Positions 19,523 to 27,163 of a DNA stretch of 64,000 nucleotides are shown piece by piece. Position numbers and translations under genes: made by a program. Source of the stretch: Roseimicrobium sp. ORNL1. GTDB lineage: Bacteria; Verrucomicrobiota; Verrucomicrobiia; Verrucomicrobiales; Verrucomicrobiaceae. Position 1 is the first letter of the stretch; each line of letters begins with the position of its first letter. The notes under the pieces are model-generated. The model was not told where the DNA came from, searched no databases, and was given only the letters and a program-made list of their open reading frames with translations. The stretch is taken from the NCBI RefSeq assembly GCF_011044495.1, contig NZ_CP049143.1:558001-622000 (forward strand). Direction: 5' to 3'.

Positions 19523-20191
19523 ATGAGCCTGAAGTTTCTCCCTCATCTCCTGCTGGCCTTGCTCGTTTGCACTTCGCCCGCTCAAACTGCGGAACCTTCC
19601 CGCAAACTGATGCCTGTGGATGAAGCGGTGAAGAATCCATCGTTCTTCCTTTTCCGCGCCAAGCTGCAGGAAGCCGTGGCGAAGAAGGATGCGGCGTATG
19701 TGCTGGGCGTGATCGCGCCGGACATCCAGACAGGATTCGATGGCGAAAATGGCAGCGCTGCCTTCAAGAAGAAGTGGAACCTGGAAAAGCCAGATGAAGC
19801 TTCCGAACTCTGGCCGCTGCTGGCACGCACGCTGGCCATGGGTGGGAAGTTCGACAAGGACGGTTCCTTCCAAGCGCCTTACACCAGCGCGGCATGGCCG
19901 GAGGAGTTTGACTCCTTTGAACACACTGCCGTCGTCGGTGAGAATGTGCGTGTCCGCGAGAAGGCTGACGCTCAAAGCGCGGTGGTGGCCACACTCTCGT
20001 TCGAAGTAGTGGCACTTGCCCAGAGCGACGCCCCTCAAGAGGAAAGGCAGCCGTGGGTAAAGGTGAAGCTTCCCAATGGCCGCGAAGGCTACATCCGTCA
20101 AGAGTACGTCAGCATGGCCATCGGCTTCCGCGCCTACTTTGAGAAGAAGAATGGAAGCTGGGTGATGACGGCGTTCTTGGCGGGCGACTAA
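19523..20191 (+). CDS. Secreted SH3-domain protein
   Basis: This 222-residue protein has a signal peptide (MSLKFLPHLLLALLVCTSPAQTA). Residues about 140-200 form a bacterial SH3 module: VRVREKADAQSAVVATLSFEVVAL, then PWVKVKLPNGREGYIRQEYVS, the usual GYI-xx-EYV ending. The N-terminal half is helical and unrecognised. Such domains commonly bind peptidoglycan or proteins in the periplasm. The ATG at 19523 was chosen because it gives the leader directly. The gene is divergent from the RNA ligase gene, with about 255 bases between their starts. Confidence 0.75.
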   Translation: MSLKFLPHLLLALLVCTSPAQTAEPSRKLMPVDEAVKNPSFFLFRAKLQEAVAKKDAAYVLGVIAPDIQTGFDGENGSAAFKKKWNLEKPDEASELWPLLARTLAMGGKFDKDGSFQAPYTSAAWPEEFDSFEHTAVVGENVRVREKADAQSAVVATLSFEVVALAQSDAPQEERQPWVKVKLPNGREGYIRQEYVSMAIGFRAYFEKKNGSWVMTAFLAGD

Positions 20192-20232
20192 AGAGCATTC
20201 CATCCTCACACCATGTGACGTAACGGCAGCGG

Positions 20233-20311
20233 CCAAGGAGCGGCACTAGCCTTAGTGCCGGTGGTGAGCCAGGTGGGCGCGGAGCCTCTCCCTTCGTTCC
20301 CGCTCCCTGCG
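20233..20311. repeat. Copy 1 of a palindromic dispersed repeat (GGAGCGGCACTA family)
   Basis: It begins with CCAAGGAG and a palindrome with 8-bp arms (CGGCACTA/TAGTGCCG, 20241-20260). A GGTGG tail and a GCGGAGCCTC segment follow, and it ends in CCGCTCCCTGCG. The same ordered pieces occur at 23122-23262, so this is one family. Here the inverted second unit is reduced to its outer edge. It fills the gap between the convergent SH3 and RecQ genes. Confidence 0.7.
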
Positions 20312-20315
20312 CATA

Positions 20316-22310
20316 TCAAAACATCGTCTCCGCCTGCGTCAGCACATCCGCAAAAGGCACCTTGTCCAGCATGCCAAAGGCATCATGCTTGGTCATCTTC
20401 TCCCGCGTCGTGGCCGGGCTGGTGATGCCACACAGGAAACGCGTGAGCTGCCGTGGTGTGCGCAACGAGACAGGACGCTCCTTCAACAGACCACGGATGA
20501 TGGCCACATGCTCCGTGGTGATGGAGGGCTTGGTCGACAGCGGAATTTCACGAGGCTCAATCTCCGAGACTCCTCCGGCCTTCTCCTTGCAGCTCGTGCA
20601 CGTTCCGCAGTCTGCGTCCAGCTCCTCGCCAAAGTACTTCAACAACCACCGCACGAGGCATCCACGATGCCCGGCAAGTTCCAGCACCTGCCGCAGACGC
20701 GCAATGTCGCGCGTTTCACGATTGGCAAAGAGCTCCTGCATCTGCTGGGCGATGACATTCGGGTCGCGCTGGGTGGCATCGGCACACAGGCGGTAGCGCT
20801 GCCTTGAACCGCTTGGCTTCAGCGTGATGTCGCCGGACTCCTGCAGCCATGTCAGCGCCTTCAGGATGCGCTCGCGTGGCTCACCCATGTCCACCGCTGC
20901 TTCATCCGGATTCACCGTCGTCCACGTACGGCCACGCTTGCCGAAGGAGAAGAACCGACGCAAGAACTCCTGCCGGTCTGGCTTGTGACCTGCGAGGATG
21001 CGCGACTCTGGCTGCACGAACTGGTATTGATACGTGGAGTAGAAGGAACCCAGCGGTCGCATGATGCCTCGCAGTTCCAGATTCGTGAGCACCGTCTCGA
21101 TTACGAGCGGGCGGATGTCGGTGGAGCCGGAAAGCTCGTACAGGGAGAAGTCGAATTCCTCGCCCTGCCGCAGCAGGTGGTCGATGAGCTGTCGCAGTGC
21201 CTGCGGTGTGGGTGTATCGCCAAAGGTGAAGTTCTCCAGCACGATGCAGTCATCGCCACACGCCAGCAGCTCGCACACGGAGACCTTGCCGTCGCGTCCT
21301 GCACGACCGGTCTCCTGCATGTAGTTCTCCAGTGTCTTCGGCAGGTTGTAGTGGTACACCGCGCGGATGTCCGCCTTGTCGATGCCCATGCCGAAAGCGA
21401 TGGTTGCCACAATCACATCCACCTCGCCGGACATGAACCGATCCTGCGCTTCATGCCGTTGCTCGTCCGGCAGGCCTGCGTGGTAGGCGAGTGCGTTCAC
21501 GCCACTCTTCTGCAGATGCGTCGCCACCTCTTCAGCGGTGTTCTGCAGCGTGACGTACACGATAGAGGGCACCTTGCGCTTTAGCAATACCTTCGTGAGA
21601 TACGCCTTCCGCTTGTCCGCCGCACACGGTGTGATGCGGTAGTGCAGGTTCGCGCGATGAAACGAGGTCTGCACATGATCACGCTGCTCGATACCAAACG
21701 CGTTGCGGATGTCCTTCGCCACGGAAGGTGTCGCGGTGGCCGTAAGTGCCAGCACCGGGTGGATGTTCAGCTCCTTCGCGACATGCGCCAGTCGCAGGTA
21801 CTCCGGGCGGAAGTTGTGCCCCCACTCCGAGATGCAGTGTGCCTCATCCACCGCCATCATGGCGATGCGCAGGCGCTTGAGCCGCTCCACGAAGGCCTCG
21901 TTCATGAGCCGCTCCGGCGCGATGTAGAGCAGCTTCAGTGTACCGGTGCGCAGGTCGTCATATACCTGCCGTGCCTCATCCGCGCTCAGAGAGGAGTCCA
22001 GCCGCGCCGCGGCAATGCCACGCGCCTGCAGGGCTTGCACTTGGTCCTTCATCAACGCGATGAGTGGCGAGATCACCAGTGTCACCCCCTCCATGAGCAC
22101 AGCGGGAAGCTGGTAGCACAGCGATTTCCCCGCGCTCGTGGGGAAGAGCGCCAGCGCGCTCCGCCCCTCCAGCAGCGTTTGCATCACCTGCTCCTGCCCG
22201 GCGCGGAACGCCGGGTGACCGAACTGGGTGCGTAGGGTGTCGTGCAGGGATTCCGTCGTGGCAGGCATGGCGTACTGACTCATGCCGGTATCCGGTTCCC
22301 ATGCAAGCAT
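20316..22310 (-). CDS. recQ: ATP-dependent DNA helicase RecQ
   Basis: This is a 3'-5' helicase of superfamily 2, 664 residues long. Walker A is TSAGKSLCYQLP, motif II is VDEAHCISEWGH, motif III is TATATPSVAKDI and motif VI is QETGRAGRDG. The RecQ zinc-binding region has its four cysteines in GCLVRWLLKYFGE...DCGTCTSC. A winged-helix region comes before the zinc part's end; a separate HRDC domain is not obvious. The start is the ATG at 22310, or less likely the one at 22283. It is transcribed away from the membrane protein/XRE pair, so their promoters share a gap of about 120 bases. It would act in repair of stalled forks and recombination. Confidence 0.93.
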   Translation of the reverse strand: MLAWEPDTGMSQYAMPATTESLHDTLRTQFGHPAFRAGQEQVMQTLLEGRSALALFPTSAGKSLCYQLPAVLMEGVTLVISPLIALMKDQVQALQARGIAAARLDSSLSADEARQVYDDLRTGTLKLLYIAPERLMNEAFVERLKRLRIAMMAVDEAHCISEWGHNFRPEYLRLAHVAKELNIHPVLALTATATPSVAKDIRNAFGIEQRDHVQTSFHRANLHYRITPCAADKRKAYLTKVLLKRKVPSIVYVTLQNTAEEVATHLQKSGVNALAYHAGLPDEQRHEAQDRFMSGEVDVIVATIAFGMGIDKADIRAVYHYNLPKTLENYMQETGRAGRDGKVSVCELLACGDDCIVLENFTFGDTPTPQALRQLIDHLLRQGEEFDFSLYELSGSTDIRPLVIETVLTNLELRGIMRPLGSFYSTYQYQFVQPESRILAGHKPDRQEFLRRFFSFGKRGRTWTTVNPDEAAVDMGEPRERILKALTWLQESGDITLKPSGSRQRYRLCADATQRDPNVIAQQMQELFANRETRDIARLRQVLELAGHRGCLVRWLLKYFGEELDADCGTCTSCKEKAGGVSEIEPREIPLSTKPSITTEHVAIIRGLLKERPVSLRTPRQLTRFLCGITSPATTREKMTKHDAFGMLDKVPFADVLTQAETMF

Positions 22311-22368
22311 TTTGTGTTCATGCGAACATTAAACGTGGAATGTATACCTAACAAAATGTCATGCTGTC

Positions 22369-22402
22369 TTGACATGAATTTCGTGTCAGGTTAACCTGAC
22401 AC
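22369..22402 (+). promoter_or_regulatory. Promoter with two overlapping operator-like palindromes
   Basis: A TTGACA box (22369-22374) starts the block. GTGTCAGGTTAACCTGACAC (22383-22402) is a perfect 20-bp palindrome. It overlaps a 19-bp imperfect palindrome, TGACATGAATTTCGTGTCA (22370-22388, one mismatched pair), so the two share GTGTCA. The second would cover the spacer and the first a -10 region at about 22392. The block lies 27 bases before the membrane protein gene whose operon encodes an XRE regulator, so autoregulation is the simplest reading. Confidence 0.6.
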
Positions 22403-22428
22403 CGTTAACAGCTATCACTGCCGCCACC

Positions 22429-22833
22429 ATGAATGCCGTCGCCCTCTCATCTCCCCAGCGTGTGAATCGCCAGTACATCATCCGCACCCTCCTGTTCATG
22501 GGAGGCTACGTGGCGGTGAATCTCGCTGCCATTTTCGGTGCGTTTGATGATGTTCGCGGAGGTGGAGCAGCGGCGCTGGCGCTGGTGGTGACGGCTCCCT
22601 TGATCGGGCACACTTGGGCGGCGCTCGTCTATTGGCGCGACTCGGATGAGTTCGTGCGCGGCCTCATGGCCAAGCGTTTCATCCTCGCTGCCGGCATCGC
22701 CTTCTGCTTCGCCTCCGCTTGGGGATTCATGGAGACCTACGCTGGCGCGTGGCATGCTCCGGGCTTCCTCATCTTCCCACTCTTCTGGTTCACCTACGGC
22801 GTCATCAGCCCCTTCATCCGCACCTCGCACTAG
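22429..22833 (+). CDS. Four-helix membrane protein linked to an XRE regulator
   Basis: This is a 134-residue protein with four membrane segments at about residues 18-38, 45-64, 83-101 and 110-128. It has charged loops (DDVRGGG, YWRDSDEFVRGLMAKR). The segment DEFVRGLMAKRF recalls small membrane proteins that are commonly encoded next to a short XRE repressor in many bacteria. The regulator gene follows after 21 bases in the same direction. The palindromic promoter lies just upstream. No transport or enzyme signature is present, so function is unknown. Confidence 0.75.
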   Translation: MNAVALSSPQRVNRQYIIRTLLFMGGYVAVNLAAIFGAFDDVRGGGAAALALVVTAPLIGHTWAALVYWRDSDEFVRGLMAKRFILAAGIAFCFASAWGFMETYAGAWHAPGFLIFPLFWFTYGVISPFIRTSH

Positions 22834-22854
22834 GCAAACGCAACTCTGACCCGG

Positions 22855-23091
22855 ATGAAGAACCGCCTCAAAGTACTCCGCGCCGAACGCGGCTGGACCC
22901 AGGAAGACCTCAGCAAGCAACTCGGCGTCTCCCGCCAGGCCGTGAATGCCCTGGAGACAGAGAAACACTCCCCCTCCTTGGATCTCGCCTACCGCATCTC
23001 CGCTCTCTTTGACCTGAGCACCGAGCAAATCTTCGAGAACGAGCATCGCTCCCAAGACTCCTCCAAAGATATAGCCCAACCTATCGGCTAG
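22855..23091 (+). CDS. Small XRE-family transcriptional regulator
   Basis: This 78-residue protein is essentially a single helix-turn-helix domain. Residues 1-60 read KNRLKVLRAERGWTQEDLSK, then LGVSRQAVNALE and SPSLDLAYRISALFDLSTEQIF, the full XRE/Cro pattern with the recognition helix at SRQAVNALE. A short polar tail follows. Very small proteins of this type usually repress their own operon, here the membrane protein gene 21 bases upstream. The perfect palindrome at 22383-22402 is the most likely binding site. The start is an ATG in good context. Confidence 0.9.
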   Translation: MKNRLKVLRAERGWTQEDLSKQLGVSRQAVNALETEKHSPSLDLAYRISALFDLSTEQIFENEHRSQDSSKDIAQPIG

Positions 23092-23121
23092 CCATCTCCC
23101 AGCATGCGAATGGACCCACGT

Positions 23122-23262
23122 CCAAGGAGCGACACTAGCCTAGTGCCGGTGGTAGGCAAACTTGGGTGCGGAGCCTCCTCTTCCGAAGCTTCTCGGACGC
23201 CTCCAAACCCCTCGCGCGGCCCCGCTGCAGATGACGGCACTAAGCTAGTGCCGCTCCCTGCG
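23122..23262. repeat. Copy 2 of the palindromic dispersed repeat, with two inverted units
   Basis: The left unit (core 23130-23148) and the right unit (core 23235-23253, CGGCACTAAGCTAGTGCCG) are each palindromic and face opposite ways. They are separated by about 85 bases containing the GCGGAGCCTC piece also found in copy 1. This paired arrangement is like REP pairs (BIMEs) or a very small non-autonomous element. No open reading frame is inside. Confidence 0.7.
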
Positions 23263-23271
23263 AAGAGAGCC

Positions 23272-23709
23272 TCACGCCGCCTGCCGCAGCTCGCTGACCG
23301 TATTGTACCGCGGCCTCCAAGCCAGTGCGGTCGTGGCCTCGACCTGTTCGGCAGCACGACCACCAGCACTAGACACGCTCTCCAACGGCACTCCCGGCTC
23401 GAACACCATCACCGGCGCACCGCGATACACTTCCTTCGCCGTGCGTGCCAGTTCCCGGTCCCGCGCCACCAACACGCCAGACACCTCACCAAAGCTCGGC
23501 ATCCGGTCGGTATGCAGCGGCATGAAGCGGATGTTGTCCCGGTCCTCCATTGTCTTCACATGCGCACTGGCGAGATACACATATCCTTCTTCAGCAAGCT
23601 TGCTGGCGGCCTGCACCACTTCATGTTGCTCATCCAGCGTGATCGCCGCAGACAGGATGAAGAGGTAGTGCTTGGGGAAGGTGGAGAAGGAGGGGGTGGA
23701 AGTATTCAT
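23272..23709 (-). CDS. Hypothetical soluble protein
   Basis: This is a 145-residue protein with the start at the ATG at 23709; the longer frame upstream reads as non-coding. It opens with a hydrophobic beta strand (KHYLFILSAAITL) and a helix (DEQHEVVQAASKLAEEGYVYLASAHVK). A RFMPLHTDRMPSFGEVSGVLVARDRELARTAKEVYRGAPVMVFEPG segment follows in several beta-alpha steps, suggesting a Rossmann-like or nucleotide-handling fold. No motif is diagnostic. It sits alone beside a dispersed repeat. Function not recognised. Confidence 0.6.
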   Translation of the reverse strand: MNTSTPSFSTFPKHYLFILSAAITLDEQHEVVQAASKLAEEGYVYLASAHVKTMEDRDNIRFMPLHTDRMPSFGEVSGVLVARDRELARTAKEVYRGAPVMVFEPGVPLESVSSAGGRAAEQVEATTALAWRPRYNTVSELRQAA

Positions 23710-23957
23710 GGCAGTTGGGGGTGAAGGATGCGTTCCTTGTGCAGACCCTGTGCCAGCAGTGGAATTTGTGAGTTCACTGGGAGAACGGCGGTATCGGGCG
23801 GGAATCCGCAGCATCAAGGCTGTGCGTTTTGCACTGAAGAACAAATCATTTGGGGCAAGATGCAAAGGCGGTGACCGCCTCTGTATCAAGCCATGATATA
23901 CCAACGCTGGGCGAGCTTCGAGTTCAAGCCACGCGGTCCGGCCTGGAAGCGGTACTC

Positions 23958-25052
23958 CTATTTCTTTTTCGTACCCGGCGAGCCAGGGCTTGGAATGTAC
24001 ATCTCGGTGGCAACCATCTCCGCGCCGGCGAGCTTCTTCAGGGTGGATTCCGTTTCCTTTCCAGGGGCGAGGCGGCGGAGACTTGTGGTGATGAAAGGAT
24101 GATCCTCCGGTATATATCGTCCCCGTTTGTGGATGAGTATCTGTCGGGCGGCGAGCGCCAGATCATCGATTTCTGCCTCCTGCAGTGCGTTTGCAAAGGC
24201 TTCCAGTTCAGCATCGGTCATCTGGTAGTCCAATGACTTGAGGGATTTCTCCCACGGCCCCATGATGTGCTCGTAATAACCTTCGAAGCCTGGTATTTCG
24301 CTCTTCTTTCCCTGCCAGGCAGCCATCTGCATCGGTTGGAAGCGGCGAGCGCGGGCAAATGCTTGCGCCACGCTGGCTTCATTTTGTGTCACCGTCTTGT
24401 TTTTCGTCCGGAGGGTGTGGCCTACCTCATAGTGTGCCCAGCCGTTGCGAGGCCAGAGATCCAGCGCCTGCCGATAAGAGGCCAATGCGGCATCATATTC
24501 ACCCGCATCGTGTTGTTTGACACCCTTTTGCACCAGCGCGTGGGAAGGCTCCTGGAACTGTTGCGAATACTGGTAGATGGATATGAGGTAGCGGCGAGTT
24601 TGCTCATCCACATTGCCGGAGTGGAAAAACAGGCGGAGCACGTAACCGCACCGGTTGGCATCACCTGCCGCGAGCAATGCCCCGGCATGCAACATGAAGA
24701 GACCCGGATCTGCAGGGACGACTTCATAATACATCTGCCAGAATTCCGGGTTCCCTGTGACAAGGTTGTCGGCATCAAGCCGCCGCCAGTCATTCGATGG
24801 GTGTTCCCTGTTGAGGTCGTTGTAGGTCTTGCCGGCACCCTTCAACCAAGCAGCGATTCCAGGAAAGTTCGCCGGGTCACGTCCGCTGACGTTGTCATTC
24901 ATCAACTGTACGATGGTCACCCCCATCTTTCGTCCCTCTGCCATGCTGGGTGAGTCGGCCACGAAGGGCTCGGCAGACCAAGCGGCACTCGCAAAAAGCG
25001 AAGCGAGCAAGCAAATGACAACCTTCTGTCGGAATATTTGCGTGGGCTCCAT
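23958..25052 (-). CDS. Exported TPR-containing protein
   Basis: This is a 364-residue protein with a signal peptide (KVVICLLASLFASAAWSA, cleaved before EPF). The ATG at 25052 is the start that places this leader correctly. Residues about 175-245 contain at least one clear TPR unit (HDAGEYDAALASYRQALDLW, then RNGWAHYEVGHTLR), and helical pairs before it may be degenerate units. The C-terminus is basic (GSPGTKKK). It probably serves as a periplasmic protein-binding scaffold. Partners are unknown and the neighbours give no hint. Confidence 0.7.
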   Translation of the reverse strand: MEPTQIFRQKVVICLLASLFASAAWSAEPFVADSPSMAEGRKMGVTIVQLMNDNVSGRDPANFPGIAAWLKGAGKTYNDLNREHPSNDWRRLDADNLVTGNPEFWQMYYEVVPADPGLFMLHAGALLAAGDANRCGYVLRLFFHSGNVDEQTRRYLISIYQYSQQFQEPSHALVQKGVKQHDAGEYDAALASYRQALDLWPRNGWAHYEVGHTLRTKNKTVTQNEASVAQAFARARRFQPMQMAAWQGKKSEIPGFEGYYEHIMGPWEKSLKSLDYQMTDAELEAFANALQEAEIDDLALAARQILIHKRGRYIPEDHPFITTSLRRLAPGKETESTLKKLAGAEMVATEMYIPSPGSPGTKKK

Positions 25053-25153
25053 GAGAGCGAAGATATTGCCAAGCGGGATCCTGGGAAGAGAAATATGATT
25101 CAGTGGCGGAGCGGAAGCGTGGAGCTCAGGCTGGGCTCTAGGCACCCAGAAAA

Positions 25154-25181
25154 AAAGCGACCCGGTTTCCCGGGCCGCTTT
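25154..25181 (-). terminator. Intrinsic terminator of gnd
   Basis: A 12-bp stem with one G-T pair (25154-25165 with 25170-25181) and a 4-base loop is followed on the minus strand by seven T residues. It lies 24 bases after the gnd stop codon. Confidence 0.9.
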
Positions 25182-25205
25182 CGAAGCGTTGTGTGAGGGT
25201 TTGGC

Positions 25206-26645
25206 TTACCCAATCACCTCAGGCCACTCGGTGTGGAAGAACTTGCCTTCTTCCTTGTCGAGGCGCTCATACGTGTGGGCACCGAAGAAGTCGCGCTGGG
25301 CCTGCAGGAGGTTGGCGGGGAGACGTTCGGCGCGGTAGCTGTCGTAGTAGCCAAGGGAGGCGGAGAAGGCGGGGACGGGGATGCCGTTCAGGGTGGCGAG
25401 GGACACGACTTCGCGCCAGTTCTGCTGGGTCTGGCTGAGCAGATCCTTGAAGAACGGGTCGAGCATGAGGTTGCTCAGGCTCGCGTTGTTGCGGTACGCA
25501 TCGGTGATGCGGTTGAGGAAGCGGGCGCGGATGATGCAACCGCCACGCCAGATGGCGGCGATGCGGCCGAGGTCGAGGCCCCAGTTCTTCTTCTCGCCCA
25601 TGGTCTTGATGAGGTCGAGACCCTGAGCGTAGGAGATGATCTTGGAGGCGTAGAGGGCGTCGTGCACCTTCTTGACGAGGGCGGCCTTGTCGAGGGTGAT
25701 GTTCGCCGTGGGGCCGGTGAGCTCCTTGCTGGCGGCGACGCGGGCCTTCTTCTGGCTGGAGAGGATGCGGGCCTCAACAGCGGCGTTGATGGTGGAGATC
25801 ACGACCGCGTTCTCAGCGGCGTTCAGGAGCGTCCACTGGCCGGTGCCCTTCTGGCCTGCCTTGTCGACGATGAGCTCGACGATGGGCTTGCCGGTTTCGG
25901 GGTCTTTCTGTTCAAGAGCCTTGCCGGTGATCTGGATGAGGTAGCTCTGCATCGCACCGTCATTCCACTCGTTGAAGATGGCGGCCATCTCGTCGGTGGT
26001 GAAGCCGGCGTGCTTGAAGATGTTGTAGGCTTCGCAGATGAGCTGCATGTCGCCGTACTCGATGCCGTTGTGAATCATCTTCACATAGTGGCCGGCGCCG
26101 CCGGGTCCGATGTGAATCACGCAGGGCTCGCCGTCCACCTTGGCGGAAATGCTTTCGAAGATGGGCTTCATCACTTCCCAGGTGCTGGCAGGGCCGCCAG
26201 GCATGATGGAGGGACCCTTGCGGGCGCCTTCTTCACCACCGGAAACACCAGCGCCGATGAAGCGCAGGCCTTTTTCCGCGAGGTAGGCGTCGCGACGCTC
26301 GGTGGTCTGGTAGAAGCTGTTGCCGCCGTCGATGACGATGTCGCCCTTGTCGAGGAGGGGGATGAGCTGCTCGATCACGGCGTCCACGGCGTCGCGGTCG
26401 GTGTCCTTGACCGCGGTGGATTTCACCATGATCTGGATCTTGCGGGGAGTGGCCAGGCTCTGGACGAACTCTTCCAGCGTGTGGCTGCCCACGAGCTTCT
26501 TGCCGGGGTGCTTGGCGATGAACTCATCTGTGGTCGCAGTGGTGCGGTTGAACACAGAAACCTGGAAGCCGCGGCTCTCCACGTTCAGCACGAGGTTCTG
26601 GCCCATCACGGCGAGGCCAATCAATCCGAAGTCGCTCTTTGACAT
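25206..26645 (-). CDS. gnd: 6-phosphogluconate dehydrogenase, decarboxylating
   Basis: This enzyme oxidises 6-phosphogluconate to ribulose 5-phosphate and CO2 while reducing NADP, in the oxidative pentose phosphate pathway. The 479-residue length fits the family once the ATG at 26645 is used (SKSDFGLIGLAVMGQNLVLN, the N-terminal dinucleotide-binding motif). The conserved DGGNSFYQTTERR, the catalytic KMIHNGIEYGDMQLICEAY and the C-terminal ALGYYDSYR with the HTYERLD stretch are all present. It is a single gene with its own terminator. A perfect hairpin lies in the leader (26677-26702). Confidence 0.97.
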   Translation of the reverse strand: MSKSDFGLIGLAVMGQNLVLNVESRGFQVSVFNRTTATTDEFIAKHPGKKLVGSHTLEEFVQSLATPRKIQIMVKSTAVKDTDRDAVDAVIEQLIPLLDKGDIVIDGGNSFYQTTERRDAYLAEKGLRFIGAGVSGGEEGARKGPSIMPGGPASTWEVMKPIFESISAKVDGEPCVIHIGPGGAGHYVKMIHNGIEYGDMQLICEAYNIFKHAGFTTDEMAAIFNEWNDGAMQSYLIQITGKALEQKDPETGKPIVELIVDKAGQKGTGQWTLLNAAENAVVISTINAAVEARILSSQKKARVAASKELTGPTANITLDKAALVKKVHDALYASKIISYAQGLDLIKTMGEKKNWGLDLGRIAAIWRGGCIIRARFLNRITDAYRNNASLSNLMLDPFFKDLLSQTQQNWREVVSLATLNGIPVPAFSASLGYYDSYRAERLPANLLQAQRDFFGAHTYERLDKEEGKFFHTEWPEVIG

Positions 26646-27163
26646 AGTATCAGCAGGGTGTTTGCAGTGGAACAAAGCCCGCCAAAATTGGGATTGGCGG
26701 GCAGGGAGTTAACCGCAGGAGGGCAGATCGCAACCGGGAATTCGTTCATGGAAACCATGACGAGAATTGGGGTGCAGGGCCGCGCACCGTGGGCCGCAAG
26801 GCGAGGTGACGTCAGCACCGGGTCGGGCCAATTGCAAGAGACCGGGAAGAAGCCGAACTAAGTGAGCGCTTTAGTGTGAAGTAGGGGGATTAGCTGCGAG
26901 TGGAATGAAAGATTCTTTGGGGTACGGGGTTAGGTTTTCGCCCCCCATGAAAGCTTCCTCACCTCGCTTCCTTTCCTTCCTGGCAGCCCCACCAGCGGCT
27001 GCCCCGGCGCACCTGCGGCACACGATGCCACGACGCTGATTCGCTGAACGCGAAACTCCTTCGAACTGAGTTGACGGCGCATCCCGCCAGAGGGCGGAAA
27101 CCGGCATTCTTCCGTCGTCGATTCTCTTCCTCCTTGATCCTGCTTTTCTCTCGCTGTCCATCC
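26646..27163. other. 518-base intergenic region between gnd and the PEP-CTERM gene
   Basis: This gap holds the promoters of two divergent genes. Near gnd is a perfect 9-bp hairpin (arms 26677-26685 and 26694-26702, loop 8), followed on the minus strand by TTTGTT 30-odd bases before the gnd start. It could act as a leader attenuator, though the T-tract is weak. Towards the PEP-CTERM gene are pyrimidine-rich tracts and several short frames. One begins at the ATG at 26947 and stops after about 30 codons; none looks like a real gene. No clear -35/-10 pair was picked out. Confidence 0.4.

Noticed and set aside
26947-27040. A short reading frame of about 30 codons before the PEP-CTERM gene
   Set aside because: No ribosome site and no similarity to known leader peptides; an arginine/proline-rich chance frame is more likely.
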